NCBI GenBank assembly: GCA_021205455.1
Contig: JAJPXL010000145.1
Coordinates: forward strand, 1-38,188
DNA: 38,188 bases
Reading direction: 5' to 3'
Origin: Clostridiales bacterium
GTDB taxonomy: Bacteria > Bacillota > Clostridia > Oscillospirales > Oscillospiraceae
Every line of letters begins with the position of its first letter. Within the stretch, counting starts at the first letter, position 1. The notes below the pieces were generated by a model. The model had not been told where the DNA came from. It saw only the letters and a list, made by a program, of their open reading frames with translations, and did no database searches. Of the stretch, positions 1 through 6,515 are shown in pieces. A program made the translations under genes and the position numbers.

Positions 1-3
1 GTT

Positions 4-82
4 CTTAGGGAGGGGCGAGGCCCCGAAGCCCCTCCCTGAGCCGCCTTCTTTCCCCTATTTCTTGGCGGAGCAAGAAATAGGG
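4..82. repeat. two adjacent hairpins, possible intergenic repeat
   Basis: Two inverted repeats lie back to back. Arms 4-16 and 28-40 pair over 13 bp with one G-T wobble around an 11-nt loop. Arms 53-64 and 71-82 (CCCTATTTCTTG / CAAGAAATAGGG) pair perfectly over 12 bp around GCGGAG. Neither is followed by a T-run, so a plain rightward terminator is not supported. The symmetric form fits a dispersed intergenic palindrome, or the 3' end of a gene left of the window. A genome-wide search would decide. Confidence 0.5.
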
Positions 83-107
83 CCCCCGGAGGGAAAAACC
101 TATTCCA

Positions 108-136
108 TTTAAAGAACTGTATCTAAGGAGTACAAT
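108..136 (+). promoter_or_regulatory. weak candidate promoter for the YetF-type gene
   Basis: TTTAAA (108-113), a 17-nt spacer, then TACAAT (131-136). The -10 is good (5 of 6), the -35 only fair (4 of 6). It would start transcription about 40 nt before the ATG at 182. Seen only as a sequence match. Confidence 0.3.
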
Positions 137-181
137 CCAATCTCTTTAAGTTGCCACCACCGCTAGATAAGGAGGCCAGCT

Positions 182-856
182 ATGCTCTATCTCACCACAG
201 CGCTGACCGCGCTGTTCTCCATCGCGGCGCTGTTCGCGCTGACCAAGCTCATCGGCTGCCGCCAGGTGTCCCAGCTGAGTATGTTCGACTATATCAACGG
301 CATCACCATCGGCTCCATCGCCGCGGAGCTGGCCACCGCCCGGGGAGAGGACTTCTGGCGCTGGCTCATCGCCCTGGTGGTGTACGCCCTGGCGACCCTG
401 CTGCTCAGCGTCGCCACGGACAAGTCCATCCACTTGCAGGGGTGGATCACCGGCCGCCCCCTGGTGCTGCTGCAAAACGGCAGGCTGAATGCGGAGAACT
501 TCCGCAAATGCAGGCTGGATGTCAGCGAATTTCTGACCCAGTGCCGCATCGGGGGCTGGTTCGACCTGGATATGCTGGACACCGTCCTGATGGAGGCCAA
601 CGGCTCCCTGAGCTTCCTCCCCAGAGAGGGGCAGCGCCCGGCCACCCCCGCCGACCTGGGTCAGGCCCCCGACCAGACCACAGTGCCCCTCAGCGTGCTG
701 CAGGACGGGCAGGTGCTGTCCGGCAACCTCCACGCCGCAGGCCGCGACGAAGCGTGGCTGGACCGGGCGCTGACGGGGCGGCAGCTGGGGCGCGCCGATG
801 TCTTTCTGGCCTACATCGGCCAGGGCGGCGCGCTGCGCATCTTTCCGCGGGCGTAG
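182..856 (+). CDS. DUF421 / YetF-type membrane protein
   Basis: A 224-residue protein of the YetF (DUF421) family. These are small integral membrane proteins with a soluble C-terminal domain; their biochemical role is poorly defined. Hydrophobic segments lie near residues 3-22 and 60-80, with a further semi-hydrophobic stretch around 35-52. After that comes the family pattern GRPLVLLQNG, then the stretch with LDVSEFLTQCR and the conserved 'MEANGSLSF'. Length is normal for the family. The start is fixed by AAGGAGG about 6 nt before the ATG at 182. It stands alone: the next gene converges on it. The family assignment is firm; a cellular role cannot be given. Confidence 0.88.
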   Translation: MLYLTTALTALFSIAALFALTKLIGCRQVSQLSMFDYINGITIGSIAAELATARGEDFWRWLIALVVYALATLLLSVATDKSIHLQGWITGRPLVLLQNGRLNAENFRKCRLDVSEFLTQCRIGGWFDLDMLDTVLMEANGSLSFLPREGQRPATPADLGQAPDQTTVPLSVLQDGQVLSGNLHAAGRDEAWLDRALTGRQLGRADVFLAYIGQGGALRIFPRA

Positions 857-886
857 GAAAAGGACTTTTGGGATACTTCGCTTTTC

Positions 887-915
887 ATTATAGCATAGCT
901 TCGTATAGGATACAA
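887..915 (-). promoter_or_regulatory. promoter-like sequence, antisense to the YetF-type gene
   Basis: On the minus strand TTGTAT (910-915), a 17-nt spacer and TATAAT (887-892) form a good sigma-A match. The last 12 bases (CTATGCTATAAT) are identical to the end of the SLOG promoter at 1493-1521, and 21 of 29 positions agree overall. It points left, into the 3' end of the YetF-type gene, where I see no gene to drive. It may make antisense RNA or be a leftover copy. Confidence 0.35.
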
Positions 916-971
916 GGTTATTTCCCTTCCGTCACAAGAGAAATTTTGCGCTATCTTATCATTCGGACGTG

Positions 972-1412
972 TTATATCTCGTAAACCCGCTTTCCCTGCT
1001 TTTTCGCCTGCTGCGCAAACTGCGCCGCGCCGCCATAAGCATGACGAATATAGGTCACAACATAATCCGCCCGCTTTAACATCCATCTGTTCCGCCACGA
1101 AATGGCAAAGCGTTTTGGAACCGTTTCTATTCCCTCCGGCAGCATGGTTTCCTCGCTGTGCAGGTCGCGCAACGGGTCGGCCTTTCCGGGCATATAGGCC
1201 AACACTACGCAGAAGTCGATGGCGGGGTAGTCCTCTTTTAGCGCCCGAAGCACGCTGCGCGCTATGCTGTCAAACCGGCCCTGATTTCCGACGTAAAACC
1301 GGGTCACACCCTCTTGCTCAATGAGCTTTATCAGCAGCGCCCTGAGCTGTGGTTTCACAGATTCCGGGCAATCCCGGTGTCCAAAGAAGGTGCAGATAGC
1401 CGTCTTATCCAT
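972..1412 (-). CDS. SLOG-fold family protein
   Basis: A 146-residue protein beginning MDKTAICTFFGHRDC. The start is chosen at 1412 because GGAGGAGG lies about 7 nt upstream; a longer frame to 1481 has no ribosome site and would run through the promoter. The pattern 'TFFGHRDCPE', then 'FYVGNQGRFDSIA', then 'MLKRADYVVTYI' and 'GGAAQFAQQAKKQGKRVYEI' matches the SLOG / DUF1273-like Rossmannoid proteins, which are predicted to bind nucleotides or nucleotide-derived ligands. The single domain fills the whole protein; no effector domain or membrane segment is attached. It is divergent from a small XRE regulator and shares its control region. Known members are mostly uncharacterised, so ligand binding is inference. 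Confidence 0.72.
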   Translation of the reverse strand: MDKTAICTFFGHRDCPESVKPQLRALLIKLIEQEGVTRFYVGNQGRFDSIARSVLRALKEDYPAIDFCVVLAYMPGKADPLRDLHSEETMLPEGIETVPKRFAISWRNRWMLKRADYVVTYIRHAYGGAAQFAQQAKKQGKRVYEI

Positions 1413-1461
1413 AACGTTCCTCCTCCCCCGCAACCAAAATTTTCTTGTCCTCGCGGCAGTG

Positions 1462-1535
1462 TTGACCAGTATCGCGGACAATATTTTCCAAGATTATAGC
1501 ATAGGATAGGATCAGTTGCAACCAATACTGGTCAA
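1462..1535. promoter_or_regulatory. 11-bp inverted repeat, probable operator of the XRE/SLOG pair
   Basis: TTGACCAGTAT at 1462-1472 and ATACTGGTCAA at 1525-1535 are perfect inverted copies, 52 bp apart. One arm lies just upstream of the SLOG -35 box. The other lies in its early transcribed region. The right arm ends 6 nt before the first in-frame ATG of the XRE gene. This fits a two-site operator bound by the neighbouring XRE protein, possibly by looping, but binding is inferred. Confidence 0.5.
1493..1521 (-). promoter_or_regulatory. consensus promoter of the SLOG gene
   Basis: Minus-strand TTGCAA (1516-1521), exactly 17 nt, then TATAAT (1493-1498). Transcription would begin near 1486, leaving a leader of about 75 nt before the ATG at 1412. 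Both arms of the 11-bp inverted repeat flank it. Confidence 0.65.
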
Positions 1536-1555
1536 TACCTATGCGGGGTGAGGAA

Positions 1556-1813
1556 ATGGAGCAAAAAATTCGGCGTGACCGCAACATGGGCGGCAATCTG
1601 CGCAAGCTGCGCACAGCCCATGGCGTCTCCCAGGAAAAGCTCTGTGCCGAGCTACAGCGCCGGGGCTGCGACATTGGCCGCACCACCTACGCAAAATATG
1701 AGACTGGCGAGTTGAATATCCGGGCCAGCGTCCTGATAGAATTGCGAAAGATTTATCACTGCACCTATGACGACTTCTTTGAAGGTCTGGACGATACGGA
1801 GAACGGAGGATAG
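1556..1813 (+). CDS. small XRE-family helix-turn-helix regulator
   Basis: An 85-residue DNA-binding protein with a Cro/CI-type domain across most of its length: 'GGNLRKLRTAHGVSQEKLCAELQ' gives helices 1-2 and the start of the recognition unit, followed by 'TTYAKYETGELNI' and 'DDFFEGL', both typical of XRE repressors. No effector domain follows, so it is probably a simple repressor. Start choice is uncertain: ATG 1556 has a GGGGTGA-like ribosome site at a usable distance, while ATG 1541, five codons earlier, has none. It is divergent from the SLOG gene and probably controls both genes through the 11-bp inverted repeat (inference). A strong terminator follows at once, so it is monocistronic. 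Confidence 0.82.
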   Translation: MEQKIRRDRNMGGNLRKLRTAHGVSQEKLCAELQRRGCDIGRTTYAKYETGELNIRASVLIELRKIYHCTYDDFFEGLDDTENGG

Positions 1814-1843
1814 CTGCCCCTCCCGAAGCAATAACTACAAAGG

Positions 1844-1901
1844 AACAGAACGCCTGCCAACGCCCCAGGGTGTCCGGCAGGCGTTCTGTTTGTTTGTTTT
1901 T
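1844..1901 (+). terminator. rho-independent terminator of the XRE gene
   Basis: A perfect 15-bp stem (1844-1858 with 1876-1890) and a 17-nt loop are followed by a T-rich tract to 1901. It separates the regulator from the sugar operon. Confidence 0.9.
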
Positions 1902-2062
1902 GCCCCTGACCCTTTGTGCCTTTTGCGGATAGCCGGACGCAATTTTCTTTCAAAGAAAGGCATTTCGCACCTCGTTTTTGTGATTTTTACTAAGAGGTCA
2001 GGCCGGTTTGAGGGAGCCGCAGCAAAAATCCTGTCCGATAAGTTCCCAGTATCGTCTGCTTT
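1902..2062. other. non-coding stretch, nothing recognised
   Basis: AT content rises compared with the coding regions. I see no convincing gene, hairpin or repeat here. It is the distal upstream region of the sugar operon. Confidence 0.5.
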
Positions 2063-2086
2063 ATGAAAATATTAGAATAATTTCAT
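2063..2086. promoter_or_regulatory. 24-bp near-palindrome upstream of the sugar operon
   Basis: ATGAAAATATT (2063-2073) and AATAATTTCAT (2076-2086) are inverted copies with one mismatch pair around AG. It lies about 70 bp upstream of the -35 box. It could be a site for the AraC regulator encoded in the operon or for another factor; it is AT-rich, so chance symmetry is possible. Confidence 0.35.
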
Positions 2087-2154
2087 TTGTTTCTCAGAAA
2101 ATCTTTTTTGATACCCAATTCCACAAACGGACAAGTTTATCCCACGCCGCAACA

Positions 2155-2183
2155 TTGTCAAATGTTTTTCCAGAGGGTATACT
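2155..2183 (+). promoter_or_regulatory. promoter of the oligosaccharide operon
   Basis: TTGTCA (2155-2160), 17 nt, TATACT (2178-2183): five of six consensus bases in each box. The start would be near 2190, giving a leader of about 60 nt. An AGGAGG-type ribosome site (2237-2242) precedes the ATG at 2251. Confidence 0.7.
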
Positions 2184-2250
2184 TATGATAATCTCCTTGA
2201 GACATGAATGCTCCGGGGAATTTTACACTTTTGATAGGAGGAACACCGTA

Positions 2251-3618
2251 ATGAAACAACTCAAGAAACTGATGGCGCTCCTGCTGGCCCTGGCTATGGT
2301 CCTCGCCCTGGCCGCCTGCGGCTCCACCGCTGATTCCGGCGGCTCGTCCGGCTCCGGAGCCTCCAGCGGCGAGGAGGCAGGCGACGACGGCGCTGCCGCC
2401 AACCTGGACAGCTCCGCCGAGCTGGAGGTCTGGATCTGGGACTCCGACCAGCAGGACGGCATTCAGGAGATCTGCGACCTGTTCACCGAGGACACCGGCA
2501 TCGCCGTCAAGGTCAACGTGGTGACCTGGGACAACTACTGGACCCTGCTGGAGGCAGGCGCTTCCGGCGGTGAGATGGCCGACGTGTTCTGGATGCACGT
2601 CCAGGAGGCGGACAAGTATATGTCCAACGACATCCTGCTGGATCTGACCTCCTACATCGAGGCGGACGACGGCATCGACATGGCCAACTACTACGAGGGC
2701 GCTGTGGAGACCTTCACCTATGACGGCAAGTACTACGGCATCCCCAAGGACCACGACATCAACGTACTGCTGTACAACAAGGCCATCTTTGACGAGTACG
2801 GCTTCGACTATCCCGACGAGACCTGGACCTGGGAGACCTACTATGAGGTGGCGGCGGGCATCACCGAGGCCAGCGGCGGCAGCGTCTACGGCGCGGCCAT
2901 GAACACCACCAACGACCAGGACGGCTGGTGGAACATCGTCTACGCCATGGGCGGCAGCGTCATCTCTGAGGACGGCACCACCTCCACCCTGGACTCCGAC
3001 GCCACCAAGACCGCCATGGAGTTTGTGGGCAAGCTGGTGGACGACGCCTTCGCGCCCCAGTCCCTGGTGTCCGAGAACGGCACCAGCGGCCTGTTCACCA
3101 ACAACCTGGTGGCGATGATTTGCCAGGGCAACTACACCCTGGCCGGCTTCACCGAGTATGACGGCTCCGAGAACTACTCCACCGCCGTCCTGCCCTACTA
3201 CGACGCCAACGGCAACGGCCAGTGCGACGACGGCGAACGGGTGACCATTTACAACTCCCTGGCCTGGTCCGCCTCTTCCTCTTCCGAGCATCCTGACGAG
3301 TCCGCCGCCCTGGTGCTGTGGCTGTCCAGCTACGATATGCAGGTCAAGCAGGCCGAGCTGGGCGTGACCCTGGCCGGTTATGTGGGGGCTGACAGCGCTT
3401 ATGCCGACGTGATTACCGCCAAGGGCATCGATGCCTCTGCCGTACAGGTGATGAACGACTCCGCCACCCTGATTTCCTATCCCCACAGCTACTACACCAC
3501 CACCTGGCAGAACTACTACCGTGAACAGCTGGTGAACGCCTGGCTGGACACCTCCACCATGAGCTCTGTGCTGGATGACTGCGCCGCCTATATGAACAAC
3601 ATTCTGGCGACGGAATGA
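2251..3618 (+). CDS. sugar ABC transporter solute-binding lipoprotein
   Basis: A 455-residue extracellular binding protein of the MalE/MsmE type (family 1 solute-binding proteins). The signal peptide MKQLKKLMALLLALAMVLAL ends in the lipobox LAAC, so Cys23 is the predicted lipid-anchored residue. A Ser/Gly-rich linker follows (residues about 25-45), then the folded domain starting 'LEVWIWDSDQQDGIQEI'. The repeated Trp/Tyr residues ('WDNYW', 'DGWWNIVYAMGG') suit carbohydrate stacking. The start at 2251 is set by GGAGG and by the signal peptide; an open frame extends upstream but has no ribosome site. It heads the operon and is followed by two permeases. The enzymes downstream suggest raffinose-type alpha-galactosides as ligand, which is inference. 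Confidence 0.93.
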   Translation: MKQLKKLMALLLALAMVLALAACGSTADSGGSSGSGASSGEEAGDDGAAANLDSSAELEVWIWDSDQQDGIQEICDLFTEDTGIAVKVNVVTWDNYWTLLEAGASGGEMADVFWMHVQEADKYMSNDILLDLTSYIEADDGIDMANYYEGAVETFTYDGKYYGIPKDHDINVLLYNKAIFDEYGFDYPDETWTWETYYEVAAGITEASGGSVYGAAMNTTNDQDGWWNIVYAMGGSVISEDGTTSTLDSDATKTAMEFVGKLVDDAFAPQSLVSENGTSGLFTNNLVAMICQGNYTLAGFTEYDGSENYSTAVLPYYDANGNGQCDDGERVTIYNSLAWSASSSSEHPDESAALVLWLSSYDMQVKQAELGVTLAGYVGADSAYADVITAKGIDASAVQVMNDSATLISYPHSYYTTTWQNYYREQLVNAWLDTSTMSSVLDDCAAYMNNILATE

Positions 3619-3701
3619 CATCCGCCTGAGATTTCCCCCTGGCCGGAGCTCTCCCCAAGCTCCGGCCACACATGAACGAAACCCTATAGAAAGGAGCGCA
3701 T

Positions 3702-4607
3702 ATGGCTAAAGAAGCAAAAGTGAAAGTGAAGATGTCCAAGGCGGAAAAGAACGAAGCCATGTGGGGCCTGATTTTCGTGGCCCCCACCATGATTGGCCTG
3801 ATCGTTCTGAACTTCTACCCCATCATCTACACTGTCTATCAGTCCTTCTGCAAAACCGGCGACTTTGGCAGAGGCAATACCTTCATCGGCCTGACCAACT
3901 ACCAGAACGTTCTGACCAGCTCCGAGTTCTGGAGCAGCTTGCTGAACACCCTGAAATATGCTATTATTGAGGTACCCTTCGGCATCGGCATCGGCCTGGT
4001 GCTGGCCGTCCTGCTGAACCGGAAAATCAAATTCCGGGGCGGCTACCGCACCATCTTCTTCCTGCCCATGGTGGCCGCTCCGGCGGCTGTGGCCATGGTG
4101 TGGAAGTTCCTGTACAACCAGCAGTTCGGCCTGCTGAACAACCTGTTCGGGCTGAACGTGGCCTGGATCTCCGACTCCAACATCGCCTGGATCTCCATCG
4201 GCATCATCGGTGTGTGGTCCATCGTGGGCTACAACATGATTCTGTTCCTGTCCGGCCTCCAGGAGATCCCCCATGACTACTATGAGGCGGCGGACATCGA
4301 CGGCGCCTCCGGCATCCGGCAGTTCTTCTCCATTACCATCCCCCTGCTGAGCCCCACCACCTTCTTCATCCTCCAGACCCGCATCATCGGCGCCCTCCAG
4401 GTCTTCGACCTGGTGTACATGGTGATGGACAGCACCAACCAGGCCCTGTCCTCGGTGCAGTCGGTGGTCTACATCTTCTACAAGTACACCTTCACCAACG
4501 GAGACCGGGGCTACGGCGCAGCCATTGTGGTGTGTATGCTGGTAATTATCATGGCCATCACCTTCCTCTTGCAGAAGAGCGAGAAGAAGTGGGTCTTCTA
4601 CAACTAA
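3702..4607 (+). CDS. sugar ABC transporter permease, MalF/MsmF type
   Basis: A 301-residue inner-membrane permease. The N terminus is short and Lys-rich, followed by about six membrane spans starting at 'MWGLIFVAPTMIGLIVLNF'. The EAA loop that contacts the ATPase is clear: EAADIDGASGIRQFF, with EAA at residues 195-197. Length is normal for the family. AAAGGAG precedes the ATG. It lies 83 nt after the binding protein and 12 nt before the second permease. No ATPase gene is in this operon, so it probably uses a shared MsmK/UgpC-type ATPase encoded elsewhere, as many Gram-positive CUT1 importers do. Confidence 0.94.
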   Translation: MAKEAKVKVKMSKAEKNEAMWGLIFVAPTMIGLIVLNFYPIIYTVYQSFCKTGDFGRGNTFIGLTNYQNVLTSSEFWSSLLNTLKYAIIEVPFGIGIGLVLAVLLNRKIKFRGGYRTIFFLPMVAAPAAVAMVWKFLYNQQFGLLNNLFGLNVAWISDSNIAWISIGIIGVWSIVGYNMILFLSGLQEIPHDYYEAADIDGASGIRQFFSITIPLLSPTTFFILQTRIIGALQVFDLVYMVMDSTNQALSSVQSVVYIFYKYTFTNGDRGYGAAIVVCMLVIIMAITFLLQKSEKKWVFYN

Positions 4608-4619
4608 GGAGGTGCGCAC

Positions 4620-5459
4620 ATGGAAAGCTATCAGGCAAAGCAACGGGCTACCCAGGTGCTGATTCATGCAGTCCTCATCCTCTGCTCCATCACCATGCTG
4701 GTGCCCTTCCTGTGGATGATTCTGACCTCCTTCAAGACCCTGTCCGAGGCCACATCCATCAACCCCTTCGTCATCTTCCCCTCCAGCTGGAACTTTGACA
4801 GCTTCATCTCCGTCTGGAAAAACTACAACTTCCTGTACCTCTACAAGAACACTATCCTGATGATCTTCTGGCGGGTGGTCTGCGCCGTGCTGACCGCCAC
4901 TCTGGCGGGCTACGCCTTCGGCCGTCTGAACTTCCCCGGGAAGAACGTGCTGTTCTCCCTGATTCTGATTCAGATGATGGTCCCCAGCCAGATCTTCATC
5001 ATCCCCCAGTACGTCATGGTGACGGCGCTGGGCTGGACCAACACGGTGGCCGGCCTGGTGTTCCCCGGCGTGGTAACCGCCTTCGGCACCTTCCTGCTGA
5101 GGCAGGGCTACCAGGGCCTGCCCAGGGAGCTGGAGGAGGCCGCCGCCATTGACGGCTGCAGCATCCCCCAGCGGTTCCTCCACATTATGGCCCCGCTGAC
5201 CCGCTCCTCCATGGTGAGCCTGGGCATCTTCACCGCCGTGTTCGCCTATAAGGACCTGATGTGGCCCATGATCGTCTGCACCGAGGTGGAGCATACCACC
5301 CTGTCCGCCGGTCTGGCCAAAATGCAGGGCCAGTACAGCTCCAACTACCCCGAGCTGATGGCCGCCGCGCTGATGGCCTGCGTCCCCATGATCGTGCTGT
5401 ATCTGATTTTCCAGAAGCAGTTCATCGAGGGCATCGCCACCTCCGGCAGCAAGCTGTAA
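4620..5459 (+). CDS. sugar ABC transporter permease, MalG/MsmG type
   Basis: The 279-residue partner of the preceding permease in a CUT1-type importer. Six hydrophobic spans are visible, beginning with 'VLIHAVLILCSITMLVPFLWMIL'. The EAA motif is EEAAAIDGCSIPQRF (EAA at residues 173-175). The protein ends 'FIEGIATSGSKL', the usual C-terminal signature of this subfamily ('F..G...GAVKG' type). AAGGAGG lies about 7 nt before the ATG. A stable hairpin lies between its stop codon and the AraC gene. Confidence 0.94.
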   Translation: MESYQAKQRATQVLIHAVLILCSITMLVPFLWMILTSFKTLSEATSINPFVIFPSSWNFDSFISVWKNYNFLYLYKNTILMIFWRVVCAVLTATLAGYAFGRLNFPGKNVLFSLILIQMMVPSQIFIIPQYVMVTALGWTNTVAGLVFPGVVTAFGTFLLRQGYQGLPRELEEAAAIDGCSIPQRFLHIMAPLTRSSMVSLGIFTAVFAYKDLMWPMIVCTEVEHTTLSAGLAKMQGQYSSNYPELMAAALMACVPMIVLYLIFQKQFIEGIATSGSKL

Positions 5460-5486
5460 TCCTTCCCACGCACTCTCCTTTCCCCT

Positions 5487-5524
5487 CCTGCCTCCGGCGG
5501 GCTCCCTCTGCCGCCGGAGGCAGG
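5487..5524 (+). other. intercistronic hairpin without T-tract
   Basis: CCTGCCTCCGGCGG (5487-5500) pairs perfectly with 5511-5524 over 14 bp, with a 10-nt loop. No U-run follows, so full termination is unlikely. It probably protects the transporter mRNA or lowers expression of the regulator and enzymes downstream (inference). Confidence 0.6.
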
Positions 5525-5573
5525 CTATTGATATTCGCCCTGACCACCCACGCCGCCTCAAGGAGGTGCCCTC

Positions 5574-6491
5574 ATGGCTAAGATGCAGTTTTTCTTCAAA
5601 GCGGGCCAATACCGGCTGTTCGAGATGACCTATCGGAACCGGCAGACGGAGTCCCTGTATCTCATGGGCTGCGGCATTGAGAAGTGCCGCCCCGATTACA
5701 CCTTTGGCCCTGTCAACCGGCCGGGGTACCACTTTCATGTGGTCATGTCCGGCGAGGGCTGGGTGGAGGTGAACGGGGCGCAGCACACCGTCCACGACGG
5801 ACAGATCTTCGTGGTGAAGCCCCATGAGGTGACGAAGTACGGGGCCAGCCACACCAACCCCTGGGCCTACTGCTGGATCACCTTCGGCGGGGAGAAGGCC
5901 CCCTATTACCTGGAGCAGGCCGGATTCCCGGAAGGGGTCAACATCCGGGACTGCAACACCGACCCCGCCGACTTCAGCTCCCTGATCTCCGACCTGCTGG
6001 ATCGGACGGAGCTGAACCTGACCCACGACCTTTGGCGGCTGGGGGTGCTGTACCAGTTCCTGGGCCTGGCCATCCGCTCGGGCAGCGGTGCGGCCCACAG
6101 CGCTCACTCAGAATATGACCCCAATGACTATGTTCAGCATGGGTTGACCTATATACGCAACAACTACGCATCCATGAAAATCGGAGAGGTGTCCTCCTCC
6201 ATCGGCATTGACCGCAGCTACTTCACCAAGCTGTTCACCCAGAAGATGGGCATCTCCCCCATGAACTACATGATCCTCCTGCGGATGCGGGAGGGTGCGC
6301 GGCTGCTGGCGGAGACCAATCTGCCGGTGGAGACCATCGCCAGCATGGTGGGCTACACCAGCGTCCAGTCCTTCAGCCGCATCTTTTCCAAACACTTTCA
6401 TTGCAGCCCCAGGGCATACCGCCAGCAATCGGAGGAAACGCGGGTGCATCTGGAGTGCCCGGAGGGGGAGCTGCTCCCTCTGGACGAATAG
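5574..6491 (+). CDS. AraC-family transcriptional regulator
   Basis: A 305-residue regulator. The N-terminal half is an AraC-type sugar-binding cupin: 'RPGYHFHVVMSGEGWVEVNG' and 'VHDGQIFVVKPHEVTKYG' give the beta-barrel signature. The C-terminal part (about residues 185-290) has two helix-turn-helix units, 'IGEVSSSIGIDRSYFTKLF' and 'VETIASMVGYTSVQSFSRIFS', ending with 'SPRAYRQ'. It is similar in plan to RafR/MsmR activators of raffinose operons. AAGGAGG precedes the ATG. Its place between the transporter and the alpha-galactosidase suggests it senses the transported sugar or its product and acts at the operon promoter near 2155. Confidence 0.93.
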   Translation: MAKMQFFFKAGQYRLFEMTYRNRQTESLYLMGCGIEKCRPDYTFGPVNRPGYHFHVVMSGEGWVEVNGAQHTVHDGQIFVVKPHEVTKYGASHTNPWAYCWITFGGEKAPYYLEQAGFPEGVNIRDCNTDPADFSSLISDLLDRTELNLTHDLWRLGVLYQFLGLAIRSGSGAAHSAHSEYDPNDYVQHGLTYIRNNYASMKIGEVSSSIGIDRSYFTKLFTQKMGISPMNYMILLRMREGARLLAETNLPVETIASMVGYTSVQSFSRIFSKHFHCSPRAYRQQSEETRVHLECPEGELLPLDE

Positions 6492-6515
6492 AGCCACACA
6501 CGGAGGAATCCAGAC

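Noticed and set aside
895..914. Sequence matching one arm and spacer of loxP at 18 of 20 positions (ATAGCTTCGTATAGGATACA).
   Set aside because: The second inverted arm is missing and the same bases form a promoter-like sequence related to the one at 1493-1521. No Cre-type recombinase is seen. I take it as chance.
2008..2250. Upstream extension of the binding-protein gene by 81 codons.
   Set aside because: It would include the promoter and ribosome site; the signal peptide and AGGAGG fix the start at 2251.
2158..3669. Very long leftward open frames opposite the binding-protein, permease and ribosomal genes.
   Set aside because: They are antisense shadows of GC-rich genes: rich in Gly, Val, His and Gln, without ribosome sites, and opposite genes with clear family identity.
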